A DNA stretch of 64,000 bases, from the NCBI RefSeq assembly GCF_005048155.1, contig NZ_SUMB01000006.1:62001-126000 (forward strand). The letters are read 5' to 3'. Origin of the DNA: Streptomyces piniterrae (GTDB lineage Bacteria; Actinomycetota; Actinomycetes; Streptomycetales; Streptomycetaceae). Shown here in pieces: positions 8,039-16,899 of the stretch. Below the pieces are notes generated by a model. The model was not told the DNA's origin, did no database searches, and saw only the letters and a list, made by a program, of their open reading frames with translations. A program made the translations under genes and the position numbers. Each line of letters begins with the position of its first letter. Within the stretch, counting starts at the first letter, position 1.

Positions 8039-8234
8039 AGCGGGCGCTGCCCCCGGGTAACTGGTGCATCGGCGCACTCCGGACGGTCACGCCGCCATGG
8101 CCGGCAGGGCCGCCATGCTGGGCGGATGGTCGACTTGCTCCCCGTTTGGTGCGGAAAGCGGGGTGGAGGTTTCCGGGGAACGGGAATGACATGGGTCATA
8201 AGCTGGGTGCGCCGTGATGAGGGGGAGGCAGGCC

Positions 8235-10184
8235 ATGGAGCCGCTGGCTGGGGACGATCCACGGGTCCTGGGCGGATACCGGCTGCTGGGCCGGCTCGGC
8301 GCGGGCGGCATGGGCCGGGTCTATCTGGGCCGCAGCGCGGGCGGGCGGACCGTCGCGGTGAAGGTCATCCACGCGCATTTCGCCGACGACGACCAGTTCC
8401 GTGCCCGGTTCCGGCGCGAGATCGAGTCGGCCCGCCGGGTGGGCAGCGCCTGGACCGCGCCGGTCCTGGACGCGGACCCGGACGCCGCCGCCCCCTGGGT
8501 CGCCAGCGGCTATGTCGCGGGCCCCTCGCTCTCCCAGGCCGTCGCCGAGGTCGGGCCGCTCGCCGAGCACTCGGTACGCGCCCTGGGCGCCGGGCTGGCC
8601 GAGGCGCTGGCCGCGGTGCATGCGCTCGGTCTGGTGCACCGGGACGTCAAACCGTCCAATGTGCTGCTCACGCTCGACGGCCCGCTACTGATCGACTTCG
8701 GGATCGCCCGGGTCACCGAGGGCACCGCCTCGCTGACCTCGACCGGTGTCTCCATCGGCTCGCCCGGCTATATGGCGCCCGAGCAGATCCTCGGCAAGGG
8801 CACGGCGGGCGCGGCCGATGTCTTCTCGCTCGGCGCGGTACTGGCGTATGCGGCCACCGGCACCAGCCCGTTCTCCGGGGACAGCTCGGCGGCGCTGCTC
8901 TACAAGGTCGTCCACGAGGAGGCGCAGCTCGGCCCCGAGCTGAGCGGCGAGCTGCGCGAGCTGGTCGCCGCCTGCCTCGCCAAGGCACCCGCGGACCGCC
9001 CCGCCCCGGAGGAGCTCGCGGCCCGCCTCGCGGGGGAGCGCAGCGGCGGGGCCGCGGAGCTGGTAAGCGCCGGCTGGCTGCCGGGCGCCCTGGTGGAGCG
9101 GGTCAGCAGGCAGGCGGTGGAGCTGCTGAATCTCGACGCGGGGGAGGGCGCGGGCCGGGCGGCTACGGGTGCGCCGGCCGGCGGGACGTTCGGGCCGCCG
9201 GATCCCTCGTACGAGGCGACGGAGCCGTCTTACGGGGCGGGCGGTCTCTCGTATGGCGCGGGCGCTTCGTACGGGGCGGCTGCTTCGCATGGCGCGGGCG
9301 CCTCGCACGGCGGCGCGTCCGGGCTGGTGCCGTTCGACGCGCAGGCCCAGGCGCCCGGGGTCACGGAGGCGGGGGCGGAGACCGGGGCGGCCGGACAGGC
9401 GGCCGCGGTCCGGCCGGGGATCCCGGGCCAGCCGCCCGGCCCGCCGTCCGCAGCGCCGTCCACCCCTCCGCAGCACACGCCCTGGCCGGTCGCCGGGGCG
9501 TCCTCGGGAGGTCCCGCACCCGCTGCGACCGGTCCTGCCGCCGCGACGACCGGCCCCGCGCTCGCCGACCTGCCGACCGGCTCCCCGGACCCCGCCCCCA
9601 AGGAGCGACGGATCGCGCTGACCGGGGCGGTCGGCGGCAAGGACCGCCCGCGCCGGGTGAGCTGCACGCTGGTGCTGTCGGTGGCCGGGGCGCTGGCCGC
9701 CGCGACGACGGCCGCGTTCGTCTTCCAACTGCTGCCGGGCGGGGGCGCCCACGACAACGCCGCGAAAGAACCGCCGTCCGGGAGCAGGCCGAAGCCCGGG
9801 GCCACCGAGGAGGCCTCGCCACGCGCGGAGGCCTCCGTGGCCAAGGGCTTCCTCGGCACCTGGAAGGGCAACGTCCGGATGGACAACGGCTTCTCCAACG
9901 GCACCATGACCAGCGTCATCAAGCCCGGCGGCAAGGGCGACTACGTCATCCACACCACCTACGACGCGGTGCTGGTGGTCTGCCGGGCCAAGGCGAAGCT
10001 GGCGTCCTCGACCGACACCAGGCTGGTGCTCACCGAGCGCTCCGACGGCAAGCAGGGACCGGGCTGCACCGGCTCCAAGTCCACCGTGACGTACACCCTC
10101 CGCGGGGACGGCAAGATCGGCTTCACCTCGGACGACGACGCGGGCGGCACACCGACGGCGACACTGACGAAGAACGGCGGCTGA
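8235..10184 (+). CDS. Transmembrane Ser/Thr protein kinase (PknB type)
   Basis: A 649-residue Hanks-type kinase. The glycine loop GRLGAGGMGRVYLG is at about residues 21-34, the ATP lysine is in VAVK near 43, the catalytic HRDVKPSN at about 136-143, DFG near 154-156 and the APE motif in GYMAPEQ. A long Gly/Ala/Ser/Pro linker with repeated SYGA units covers about 290-460, and one membrane helix lies at about 478-500. The C-terminal 150 residues would be outside the cell and contain a compact domain (GFLGTWKGNVRMDNGFSNG start) that may sense a ligand; it has no PASTA repeat. ATG 8235 has GGGGGAGG 7 bases upstream. It stands alone between mqnA and mqnC. Substrates are unknown. Confidence 0.9.
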   Translation: MEPLAGDDPRVLGGYRLLGRLGAGGMGRVYLGRSAGGRTVAVKVIHAHFADDDQFRARFRREIESARRVGSAWTAPVLDADPDAAAPWVASGYVAGPSLSQAVAEVGPLAEHSVRALGAGLAEALAAVHALGLVHRDVKPSNVLLTLDGPLLIDFGIARVTEGTASLTSTGVSIGSPGYMAPEQILGKGTAGAADVFSLGAVLAYAATGTSPFSGDSSAALLYKVVHEEAQLGPELSGELRELVAACLAKAPADRPAPEELAARLAGERSGGAAELVSAGWLPGALVERVSRQAVELLNLDAGEGAGRAATGAPAGGTFGPPDPSYEATEPSYGAGGLSYGAGASYGAAASHGAGASHGGASGLVPFDAQAQAPGVTEAGAETGAAGQAAAVRPGIPGQPPGPPSAAPSTPPQHTPWPVAGASSGGPAPAATGPAAATTGPALADLPTGSPDPAPKERRIALTGAVGGKDRPRRVSCTLVLSVAGALAAATTAAFVFQLLPGGGAHDNAAKEPPSGSRPKPGATEEASPRAEASVAKGFLGTWKGNVRMDNGFSNGTMTSVIKPGGKGDYVIHTTYDAVLVVCRAKAKLASSTDTRLVLTERSDGKQGPGCTGSKSTVTYTLRGDGKIGFTSDDDAGGTPTATLTKNGG

Positions 10185-10385
10185 GGGCGGGACAGGGCCG
10201 GACCCCTGACGCCGGGCCGGGGCCCCGCACACCCGGCCGGGACCCCCGTTCGCCCGGCCGGACCGTCCACACACCGGCCGCCACCAACACTGTCGGACCC
10301 CTGGCGTACGCTGGATCGGTCGTTGAAGCGCGTGGTCATGCACCTCATACGCGTCGTTATGCCCGCCTCCGAAAGGGACGCCCCG

Positions 10386-11585
10386 GTGACCGAGAACGCC
10401 GACCTCCAGTCCGTACTCGACCGCGCCGCGCAGGGCGGCCGCATCACGCCGGAGGAAGCCCTCGACCTGTACCGTTCCGCGCCGCTGCACGCACTCGGCT
10501 CGGCCGCCGACGCCGTGCGCCGCCGCCGCTACGCCGGCACCGAGCACATCGCGACGTACATCATCGAGCGCAACATCAACTACACCAACGTGTGTGTCAC
10601 GGCGTGCAAGTTCTGCGCGTTCTACGCCCCGCCCAAGGACACCGCCAAGGGCTGGACCCGCGACCTCGACGACATCCTGCGCCGCTGCGCGGAGACCGTC
10701 GAACTGGGCGGCACCCAGGTCATGTTCCAGGGCGGCCACCACCCGGACTACGGCGTCGAGTACTACGAAGAGCACTTCTCGGCCATCAAGAAGGCGTTCC
10801 CGCAGCTCGTCATCCACTCCCTCGGCGCCTCCGAGGTCGAGCACATGGCCCGGATCTCCAAGGTGTCGCCCGAGGAGGCCATCCGCCGGATCCACGCCGC
10901 GGGCCTCGACTCGTTCGCCGGCGCCGGCGCCGAGCTGCTGCCGGCCCGTCCGCGCAAGGCCATCGCGCCGCTGAAGGAGTCCGGCGAGCGCTGGCTGGAA
11001 ATCATGGAGACGGCCCACACCCTGGGCGTGGAGTCGACCTCCACGATGCTGATGGGCACCGGCGAGACCAACGCCGAGCGCATCGAGCATCTGCGGATGA
11101 TCCGCGACGTCCAGGACCGTACGGGCGGCTTCCGCGCCTTCATCCCGTACACCTACCAGCCGGAGAACAACCACCTGAAGGGCCGGACGCAGGCCACGAT
11201 CTTCGAGTACCTGCGCATGATCTCCATCGCCCGGCTCTTCCTCGACAACATCGCCCACATCCAGGGCTCCTGGCTGACCGTCGGCAAGGAGGCGGGCCAG
11301 CTCTCGCTGCACTACGGGGCCGACGACCTGGGCTCGGTCATGCTGGAGGAGAACGTGGTCTCCTCGGCGGGCGCCAAGCACCGCTCCAACCGCATGGAGC
11401 TGATCGACCTGATCCGCAAGGCGGACCGGGTCCCGGCGCAGCGCGCGACCACGTACGAGCATCTGCTCGTGCACGACGACCCGGCGAACGACCCGGTCGA
11501 CGAGCGGGTCGTCTCGCACCTCTCCTCGACCGCCATCGAGGGCGGCACCGCCCACCCCGAGCTCAAGCTCGTCGAGGCCAAGTAG
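10386..11585 (+). CDS. mqnC: Cyclic dehypoxanthinylfutalosine synthase MqnC (radical SAM)
   Basis: MqnC converts dehypoxanthinylfutalosine to its cyclic form in the futalosine menaquinone pathway by radical-SAM chemistry. The 399-residue product has the cluster-binding motif C-x3-C-x2-C (VCVTACKFCAFY, about residues 72-83), followed by GGTQVMFQGGHHPDYG and a typical TIM-barrel sequence. GTG 10386 follows AAAGGGA at a normal distance; a longer frame from 10323 lacks support. A TACGCT at 10307-10312 is a candidate -10 element. It is followed 37 bp later by the degenerate amidohydrolase gene. Confidence 0.95.
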   Translation: MTENADLQSVLDRAAQGGRITPEEALDLYRSAPLHALGSAADAVRRRRYAGTEHIATYIIERNINYTNVCVTACKFCAFYAPPKDTAKGWTRDLDDILRRCAETVELGGTQVMFQGGHHPDYGVEYYEEHFSAIKKAFPQLVIHSLGASEVEHMARISKVSPEEAIRRIHAAGLDSFAGAGAELLPARPRKAIAPLKESGERWLEIMETAHTLGVESTSTMLMGTGETNAERIEHLRMIRDVQDRTGGFRAFIPYTYQPENNHLKGRTQATIFEYLRMISIARLFLDNIAHIQGSWLTVGKEAGQLSLHYGADDLGSVMLEENVVSSAGAKHRSNRMELIDLIRKADRVPAQRATTYEHLLVHDDPANDPVDERVVSHLSSTAIEGGTAHPELKLVEAK

Positions 11586-11622
11586 GCCACCGGCGAGCCG
11601 AGTCGAGGGTGGCTGAGCGGTC

Positions 11623-12267
11623 GTGCTGACGATCCACGCGGCCGACGCGGTGCTGGCGACGAGCCCACGGTGCGATGCGGTGGCCGTCGACGGCGGTCTG
11701 ATCGTGGGCGTCGGGATGCTGGACCGGATGACGGCCGAGTGGCCGCTGGCCCGGGTCCGGCGCTGGCCCGGTCTGATGACGCCCGGCCTGGTGAACCACC
11801 AGGCGGCGGCCCTGCTCGAAGCGGCCTACCACCCTGATCCGCGGGAGGCCGACGAGCTGGGCACCGAACCGATCACCGGCGATGCTCTGGCGGCGCTCGC
11901 CATGGACGACGCGCGCTGGGGCGCGAGCGCGCGGCGCGGTCTGCAACGGATGCTGCAGCACGGCACGACGGCGGTGGCCGGGCCGTTTCACCGGCCGACG
12001 GTCCGGACGGCCGTGGCGCGCTCCGGTCTGCGGGTTCGCGAGCCACGGCAGGGACGGGAGGTCGAGGCCGCGCTCGCGCTCGATGTATTCGCCGCACTGC
12101 CACTGAGCGCGGTCCTGGGCGGCGACCTGGCCGCAGGGCGGCCGGCCGATCTCGCGGTCTTCGATGTGCCGGTCGACGAGCTTCCGGCGCGCGCCCTGCG
12201 CCTCCATGGCGCCGGGACGTGTGTGGCCACCGTCCTCGGCGGCCGCCTCCTCCACCGCCGTCGCTGA
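11623..12267 (+). CDS. Truncated, catalytically degenerate amidohydrolase-like protein
   Basis: A 214-residue protein with the two ends of the metal-dependent amidohydrolase fold: the small beta-sandwich start (DAVLATSPRCDAVAVDGGLI), the strand-1 region MTPGLVNH, and the C-terminal sandwich (GDLAAGRPADLAVFDVP, VATVLGGRLLHRR). Full-length family members have about 400 or more residues and an HxH after PGLVN. Here PGLVNHQAA lacks the second histidine, and the central barrel with the remaining metal ligands is mostly gone. It is probably not an enzyme. The position just after mqnC invites comparison with MqnX-type aminofutalosine deaminases, but the missing residues argue against that activity. 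GTG 11623 is the first reasonable start and has only a weak ribosome site. Confidence 0.6.
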   Translation: MLTIHAADAVLATSPRCDAVAVDGGLIVGVGMLDRMTAEWPLARVRRWPGLMTPGLVNHQAAALLEAAYHPDPREADELGTEPITGDALAALAMDDARWGASARRGLQRMLQHGTTAVAGPFHRPTVRTAVARSGLRVREPRQGREVEAALALDVFAALPLSAVLGGDLAAGRPADLAVFDVPVDELPARALRLHGAGTCVATVLGGRLLHRRR

Positions 12268-12500
12268 CCGCCGAGTCGATGGCCGGTCCGAGCCCCGTCA
12301 AGGTCCCGTCAAGGCCCTCCCGATGCACGTCAGGGCGGTGTCAACGGAAACGGAACGGGAGATTCGGACCGGCAGGATCATGGATGCGGGGACGGCCGGC
12401 GCCCGGCCGCTCACGTTGCGCTACGCACGCTGGACCGCCCGGAATGTTCTGAGGGGGGCATTCCGGCCGTCCCCGACCAACGTCATTCCTGGCGGGGATG

Positions 12501-12543
12501 CCGTCCCGGGAACACCGTCCCGGGAACACCTTTCCGGGGAATA
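12501..12543. repeat. Tandem 14-bp repeat in the menG upstream region
   Basis: CCGTCCCGGGAACA occurs at 12501-12514 and again at 12515-12528, followed by a diverged third unit (CCTTTCCGGGGAATA). Each unit holds the palindrome TCCCGGGA. It lies in a 467-bp gene-free region (12268-12734) that otherwise holds only a CCCCTAGGGG palindrome and a short CCCGTCAAGG direct repeat near 12295. Confidence 0.5.
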
Positions 12544-12587
12544 CCCGCCCCGCCCGCCCGCGTTGTGGACCCGCAGGGGGGCCTGCC

Positions 12588-12601
12588 ATCCCCTAGGGGA
12601 T
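12588..12601. promoter_or_regulatory. Perfect 14-bp palindrome upstream of menG
   Basis: ATCCCCTAGGGGAT is perfectly symmetric and lies about 135 bp before the menG start. The same core is found upstream of the acyl-CoA synthetase at a similar distance. Candidate regulator site. Confidence 0.45.
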
Positions 12602-12734
12602 CTGTTCGACCACACGTCAGGGATATCTCCGGGCCACACCAGGGATCTCCCCCATACCCGCCAGGGGTGTGCGCGGTGCAGGCTAGAGGTGTGCCCGGTG
12701 CGGGCCCGGCTCTCGCACGGTGGACAATGGGCGG

Positions 12735-13433
12735 GTGACCCGAGCATCCCTGGACAAGCAGCCGCACGAAGTCGCCGCGATGTTCGACGACGTGGCGGCG
12801 CGCTACGACCTCACCAACGACGTGCTCTCCCTGGGGCAGGCCCGGCTGTGGCGCAAGGAGGTGGACCGGGCGGTGGCCGCCCAGCCCGCCGAGCGGGTGC
12901 TCGACCTCGCCGCCGGCACCGGCACCTCCTCGCTCCCGTTCGCCAGGACCGGGGCGTATGTCGTGCCGTGCGACTTCTCCGTCGGCATGCTGGCGGAAGG
13001 CAAGAAGCGCCACCCGTGGCTGCCGTTCACCGCGGGCGACGGGACCCGGCTGCCGTTCGCGGACGATGTCTTCGACGCCGTCACCATCTCCTTCGGGCTG
13101 CGCAACATCCAGGACACGGACGCCGCGCTGGCCGAGCTCCACCGCGTCACCAAGCCCGGCGGCCGGGTCGTGATCTGCGAGTTCAGCGAGCCGACCTGGG
13201 CGCCGTTCCGGACCGTCTACACCGAGTACCTGATGCGCGCGCTGCCGCCGGTCGCCCGCGCGGTCAGCAGCAACCCGGACGCCTACGTCTACCTCGCCGA
13301 GTCCATCCGCACCTGGCCCAACCAGCCCGAACTCGCCGCCCGGATGCAGGGCGCCGGCTGGACCAAGGTCGCCTGGCGCAATCTGACGGGCGGCGTCGTG
13401 GCGCTGCACCGGGGGACCAAGCCGGCCGGCTGA
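12735..13433 (+). CDS. menG: Demethylmenaquinone methyltransferase
   Basis: This UbiE/MenG-family enzyme methylates demethylmenaquinone with S-adenosylmethionine, the last step of menaquinone synthesis. The 232-residue product has the family start (KQPHEVAAMFDDVAARYD), motif I VLDLAAGTGTSSLPFA, the acidic CDFSVGML strand end, and the FGLRNI and PGGRVVICEF motifs. GTG 12735 is chosen by comparison with family members; GTG 12720 would add five residues. It is separated from the amidohydrolase-like gene by 467 bp, so it probably has its own promoter. Its product serves the complex I operon further downstream. Confidence 0.93.
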   Translation: MTRASLDKQPHEVAAMFDDVAARYDLTNDVLSLGQARLWRKEVDRAVAAQPAERVLDLAAGTGTSSLPFARTGAYVVPCDFSVGMLAEGKKRHPWLPFTAGDGTRLPFADDVFDAVTISFGLRNIQDTDAALAELHRVTKPGGRVVICEFSEPTWAPFRTVYTEYLMRALPPVARAVSSNPDAYVYLAESIRTWPNQPELAARMQGAGWTKVAWRNLTGGVVALHRGTKPAG

Positions 13434-13644
13434 CCGGACGGCAGCACCTCCCCGGCGCCTCCGCAGCGGCCCCCCGACGCCTCCACAGCGACCCCGTCCG
13501 GGCGCTGGACTCGCTTGGGTAACGCCGTCCCCAACCTCCCCTCACCCGGGGTGCATTGCCGGGAACCATGCGTACGACAGCCGTGTCTGTACGTTCGCCA
13601 GCGGCAGCTGTCCGTGCTGCCCTTTGATCTTCCCGGAGCCCGTC

Positions 13645-16104
13645 GTGTCGTCGTTCTGCCCGGACTGTGGTTCTGCTTCGCCGCCCGAGGCGCGCTTCTG
13701 CATGGGATGTGGCCGGGACCGGCAGGCCGCCGCCGTGCCGCCCGCACCGGACGGGCCGCCGCCACCCGCCGGGCCGCCGCCGGCAGCCGCCCCCGCGGCG
13801 CCGCCCGGCTACGCCCCGTCCGCCACCCCCGCCCACCCCTCGCCCCTGGGCGCCTTCCTCGCCCGTACGGCGAAGGGCGACTGGCCGGCCGCCCTGAAGA
13901 TCGCCGTCTGGCCGACGCTGCTGCTGCTCGTCCTCGCCTGCCTGCTGGGGATCTTCTCCTCCGACGACATGGACAAGGCCGGTATCGGCTGGGGCGTACG
14001 GATGCGGATCGCGCTCGCGCTGCTGCTCCAGGGTGTGGGCGGCGGTGTCACGCTCGCCGGGAATGTCACGGGTGGCCTGGGGGAGTGGGGCACCGGGCTC
14101 GCGGGCGAGGCGTCGCTGTCCATGGTGCCGCTGGTGGTCACCGTGCTGTGGGTGGCGGCGCTGATGGTCGCCGCCCGCCGGGTCACAGGGGCGCGACCGG
14201 CGACCGGCGTGCCCGGTACGGACGTCGCGGGTACGCACGTGCCGGGTAGCGACGTACCGGAGACGGTGCTGCGGGTCGCGCTGCTGTGCGGCGCCGGCAC
14301 CCTCGCCCTGGGTCTGCTGGCCCAACCCTCCTACGCCGGCGTCGAGTTGTCGTCCTCGCCGTGGCTCGCGCTGCTGTGGTCGTTCCTGCTCGCGGCCGTG
14401 GCGGCCGGCACGGTGCTCGCCGGTACCCGGGCGCAGGCGTGGCTCGCCGCGCGGCCCGCAGTGCGTAGCGCCGTCGGAGCGCTGCGCACCGCGCTGCTCG
14501 CGCTGGTGATCGTCGTCCTGGTGGCCGGAGTGGTCACCTTTGTGACCCTGCTCGCCGAGATGGACGACATCGAGGGCGGCGATGTGGTCGCCCTGCTGGT
14601 GCTGCTGCCCAACCTCGGCGCGATGGCGCTCGCGATGGCCTGGGGCGCGCCGGTGAACGCCGAGTGGAACCTCCCGGACATACCGTTCCTGGAGTCGGGA
14701 CGGCAGTCCGTCGGCTATTCCGAACTGGCCGATCTCGGCGGCAGCTGGGCGCTGTTCGGCGTCATCGTGGCCGGACTGGCCGGTGCCCTGCTGGTGGGCC
14801 TGCTGGCCGTACGACGCAGCGCCGACCGGCGCGAACAGCTGCTGGCCGCGGGCTTCTTCGTCGTCCTGCTGGTGCTGCTGGTACTGGCCGCGGGCGCCAG
14901 TGTGTCCGCGGTGTTCCACGAGGGCGGCGGTTACGGGAGCGGTGACGGCTACGACGGCGGTTACGGCTACGGCGGTTACGGGAGCCGTGGCGGTTACGGC
15001 GGCGAGAGCTATGGCGCGCATGCCGAACTGACGGCGGGCGGCGGCGAAACGCTGCTGTTCGCCCTGCTGTGGACCTTCGGCGCCGTACTGCTCGCGCCGT
15101 ATCTGCTGATGATCGTGGGGCGTGGCGGCCCGTCCGCACTCGCGGCGCCGGCGGCTCCGTACGGCGCTCCCGCAGCGGCCACCGGCGGCTACGGATACCC
15201 GTCGGCGCACGCACACCCCGCGCCTCCGGAAGCCACCCCGCTCACCCCGCCCGCCACGCCTGCAACTCCCGCCCCCGCTGCCACTCCGACTCCGACTCCC
15301 ACCGCGCCCGATCTGCCTCCCGTGCAGCTCGGCCACCCGGCCCCGCTTCCGGGCGCGACACCGCCGCCCGCCGCTCCGGAGGAGCCGCGGAAGGGCCGTG
15401 GAGTGGTGAAGTGGGTGTCCCTGGCCCTCGCCGCGTTCCTGATCGGGGGCGGTGCGACGGCGGGTGCGCTGTACTTCAAGAACCGCCAGGCCACCGACGA
15501 CGACAAGGCCGACAAGCCCGCCGTGGCCAGGAGCCGGCAGCCGTCCGGCGGCAACGGCCCGTCCCCGGCCCCGTCGCCGACCGGCACACCCTCCCCCACG
15601 CCCACCGCCGACCCGACAGCCGGCCCCACCGACGGGTCCTCACCCGGCGCGGACCTCCCCGAGGGATTCGTCCGGAAAGACGACTCCATGGGGTTCTCGG
15701 TCGGCGTGAGGGACGGCTGGCAGCGTGTGCAGAAGGGCACCCAGACCGACTACAAGGCGCCGACCGGCGTCGAGTATCTGCGGATCGGCGTGATCGCCGA
15801 CGCCCCGCAGTCCTCGTACGACAACTTCCTCACGCTGGAGAAGGGCGCCAAGAAGCGGACCAACTACCAGCGGAGCGAACTGACCAGGAACACCTTCCAG
15901 AACAGTGCGGGCGCCCGCTGGGAGTTCACCTACGTCAACGACAGCGGCAACACCATTCACGCCGTCGACCAGGCGTATGTCGCCGCGGACGGCACCGAGT
16001 ACAGCATCTACCACGAGTGCCTGGAGAAGGACTGGGACGCGGCGACCGACCAGGTCTTCAGCACGGCGCTGAAGACCTGGTCGGTCAGCACCGACGTGGA
16101 CTAG
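13645..16104 (+). CDS. Zinc-ribbon multi-pass membrane protein with extracytoplasmic C-terminal domain
   Basis: An 819-residue protein. Residues 1-30 are a zinc ribbon (CPDCGS then CMGCGR), followed by a Pro-rich stretch. About eight hydrophobic helices then span residues 95-500, interrupted by a Gly/Tyr-rich tract (GYGSGDGYDGGYGYGGYGSR). After a second Pro-rich linker a single helix (about 590-615) leads to a Thr/Pro stalk and a C-terminal domain of about 150 residues, starting DLPEGFVRKDDSMGFSVGV and carrying one Cys. The architecture is common in Streptomyces but has no assigned function; sensing or envelope roles are guesses. GTG 13645 has GGAG 6 bases upstream. A hairpin terminator follows. 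Confidence 0.8.
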   Translation: MSSFCPDCGSASPPEARFCMGCGRDRQAAAVPPAPDGPPPPAGPPPAAAPAAPPGYAPSATPAHPSPLGAFLARTAKGDWPAALKIAVWPTLLLLVLACLLGIFSSDDMDKAGIGWGVRMRIALALLLQGVGGGVTLAGNVTGGLGEWGTGLAGEASLSMVPLVVTVLWVAALMVAARRVTGARPATGVPGTDVAGTHVPGSDVPETVLRVALLCGAGTLALGLLAQPSYAGVELSSSPWLALLWSFLLAAVAAGTVLAGTRAQAWLAARPAVRSAVGALRTALLALVIVVLVAGVVTFVTLLAEMDDIEGGDVVALLVLLPNLGAMALAMAWGAPVNAEWNLPDIPFLESGRQSVGYSELADLGGSWALFGVIVAGLAGALLVGLLAVRRSADRREQLLAAGFFVVLLVLLVLAAGASVSAVFHEGGGYGSGDGYDGGYGYGGYGSRGGYGGESYGAHAELTAGGGETLLFALLWTFGAVLLAPYLLMIVGRGGPSALAAPAAPYGAPAAATGGYGYPSAHAHPAPPEATPLTPPATPATPAPAATPTPTPTAPDLPPVQLGHPAPLPGATPPPAAPEEPRKGRGVVKWVSLALAAFLIGGGATAGALYFKNRQATDDDKADKPAVARSRQPSGGNGPSPAPSPTGTPSPTPTADPTAGPTDGSSPGADLPEGFVRKDDSMGFSVGVRDGWQRVQKGTQTDYKAPTGVEYLRIGVIADAPQSSYDNFLTLEKGAKKRTNYQRSELTRNTFQNSAGARWEFTYVNDSGNTIHAVDQAYVAADGTEYSIYHECLEKDWDAATDQVFSTALKTWSVSTDVD

Positions 16105-16149
16105 GGCCGGTCCGACGGGCCATGGCCGGGCCGCGCCGCGACCCGGCCC

Positions 16150-16177
16150 GGGGCTCCGCGTACGCACGCGGAGCCCC
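16150..16177 (+). terminator. Terminator hairpin
   Basis: GGGGCTCCGCGT (16150-16161) pairs perfectly with ACGCGGAGCCCC (16166-16177) around a 4-nt loop, then AAA. It lies 46 bp past the zinc-ribbon membrane protein and between convergent genes. Confidence 0.8.
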
Positions 16178-16184
16178 AAATGCC

Positions 16185-16236
16185 GGCGGATTCCAGATAT
16201 GCGGGCGGATTCCACATATACCGGCGGATTCCAGGC
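16185..16236. repeat. Three tandem 19-bp repeats
   Basis: GGCGGATTCCA starts at 16185, 16204 and 16223, an exact 19-bp period; the first two units also share nATATnC after the core. The array lies directly beyond a terminator and ends just before the stop of the GNAT gene. Confidence 0.65.
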
Positions 16237-16240
16237 TCCC

Positions 16241-16795
16241 TCACACATCAAGCCGATGGCAGTAGGCCGTCCGCTTGCCCACCGGCGTGATCACCGTCTC
16301 CGCCTGCCGCATCCCCAGCCGCCGGGTCACCGCTATGGACCGCTCGTTGCGCGCGTCCACCATCGCCACCACATGCCGGACGCCGGCCGCCCGTACCGAG
16401 TCCAGCGCGGCCTGCGCCGCCACCGTGGCATACCCCTTGCCCCAGTACGCGCGGCCCAGCCGCCAGCCGATCTCCACCTCGCCGGCCGGACCCCAGTCCC
16501 AGGGCCACGGCTGCGCTCCGGTGAAACCGATGACCGCGCCGTCCGCCGGGTCCAGCAGGGTGTAGAGGCAGAAGCCCAGCTGTGCATGGTGTTTGCGCTG
16601 GCGCGCGGTGAGTTCCTCGTACACGGACAGCTCGGCCGAGGCACCGCCGTGGAATTCCATGACCTCCGGGTCGTCGAAGACGCGGTGCCAGTGCCAGGCG
16701 TCCTCCTCTGTGGGCACGCGCAACTCCACAGCGGGCGGCGCGGTGTTCACCGGCGTCGCGGCGTTCACGGGCATCACTGGCTTCACGGGCTTCAT
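16241..16795 (-). CDS. GNAT-family N-acetyltransferase
   Basis: A 184-residue protein of the RimJ/RimL-like GNAT type, expected to transfer an acetyl group from acetyl-CoA to an amine, with unknown substrate. It has an N-terminal LRVPTEEDAWHW segment, the central EVEIGWRLGRAYWGKGYAT motif A (pyrophosphate-binding Gly-rich turn), then AALDSVRAAGVRHVVAMVDA and NERSIAVTRRLGMR (motif B), the classic C-terminal half. ATG 16795 has AAGGG upstream; a TTG two codons earlier is less likely. It is divergent from the geranylgeranyl-reductase gene, with about 100 bp between them. Confidence 0.85.
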   Translation of the reverse strand: MKPVKPVMPVNAATPVNTAPPAVELRVPTEEDAWHWHRVFDDPEVMEFHGGASAELSVYEELTARQRKHHAQLGFCLYTLLDPADGAVIGFTGAQPWPWDWGPAGEVEIGWRLGRAYWGKGYATVAAQAALDSVRAAGVRHVVAMVDARNERSIAVTRRLGMRQAETVITPVGKRTAYCHRLDV

Positions 16796-16899
16796 GGCCA
16801 ACCCTTCAGGTTTTGATCACCAAGGCCCCCATAGACTGCACATGCCCAGTGCCGGTCGGCACCCAGATATCCAGATATCGACTTCCGGGAGACCCCGCC

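Noticed and set aside
8685..11555. Minus-strand frame of about 950 codons opposite the kinase and mqnC
   Set aside because: Low-complexity shadow with no domain-like sequence.
7445..11629. Plus-strand open frame of nearly 1400 codons across mqnA, the kinase and mqnC
   Set aside because: Its product is Arg/Gly/Pro-rich with no natural motifs. It is a +1 shadow of real genes, typical of high-GC DNA.
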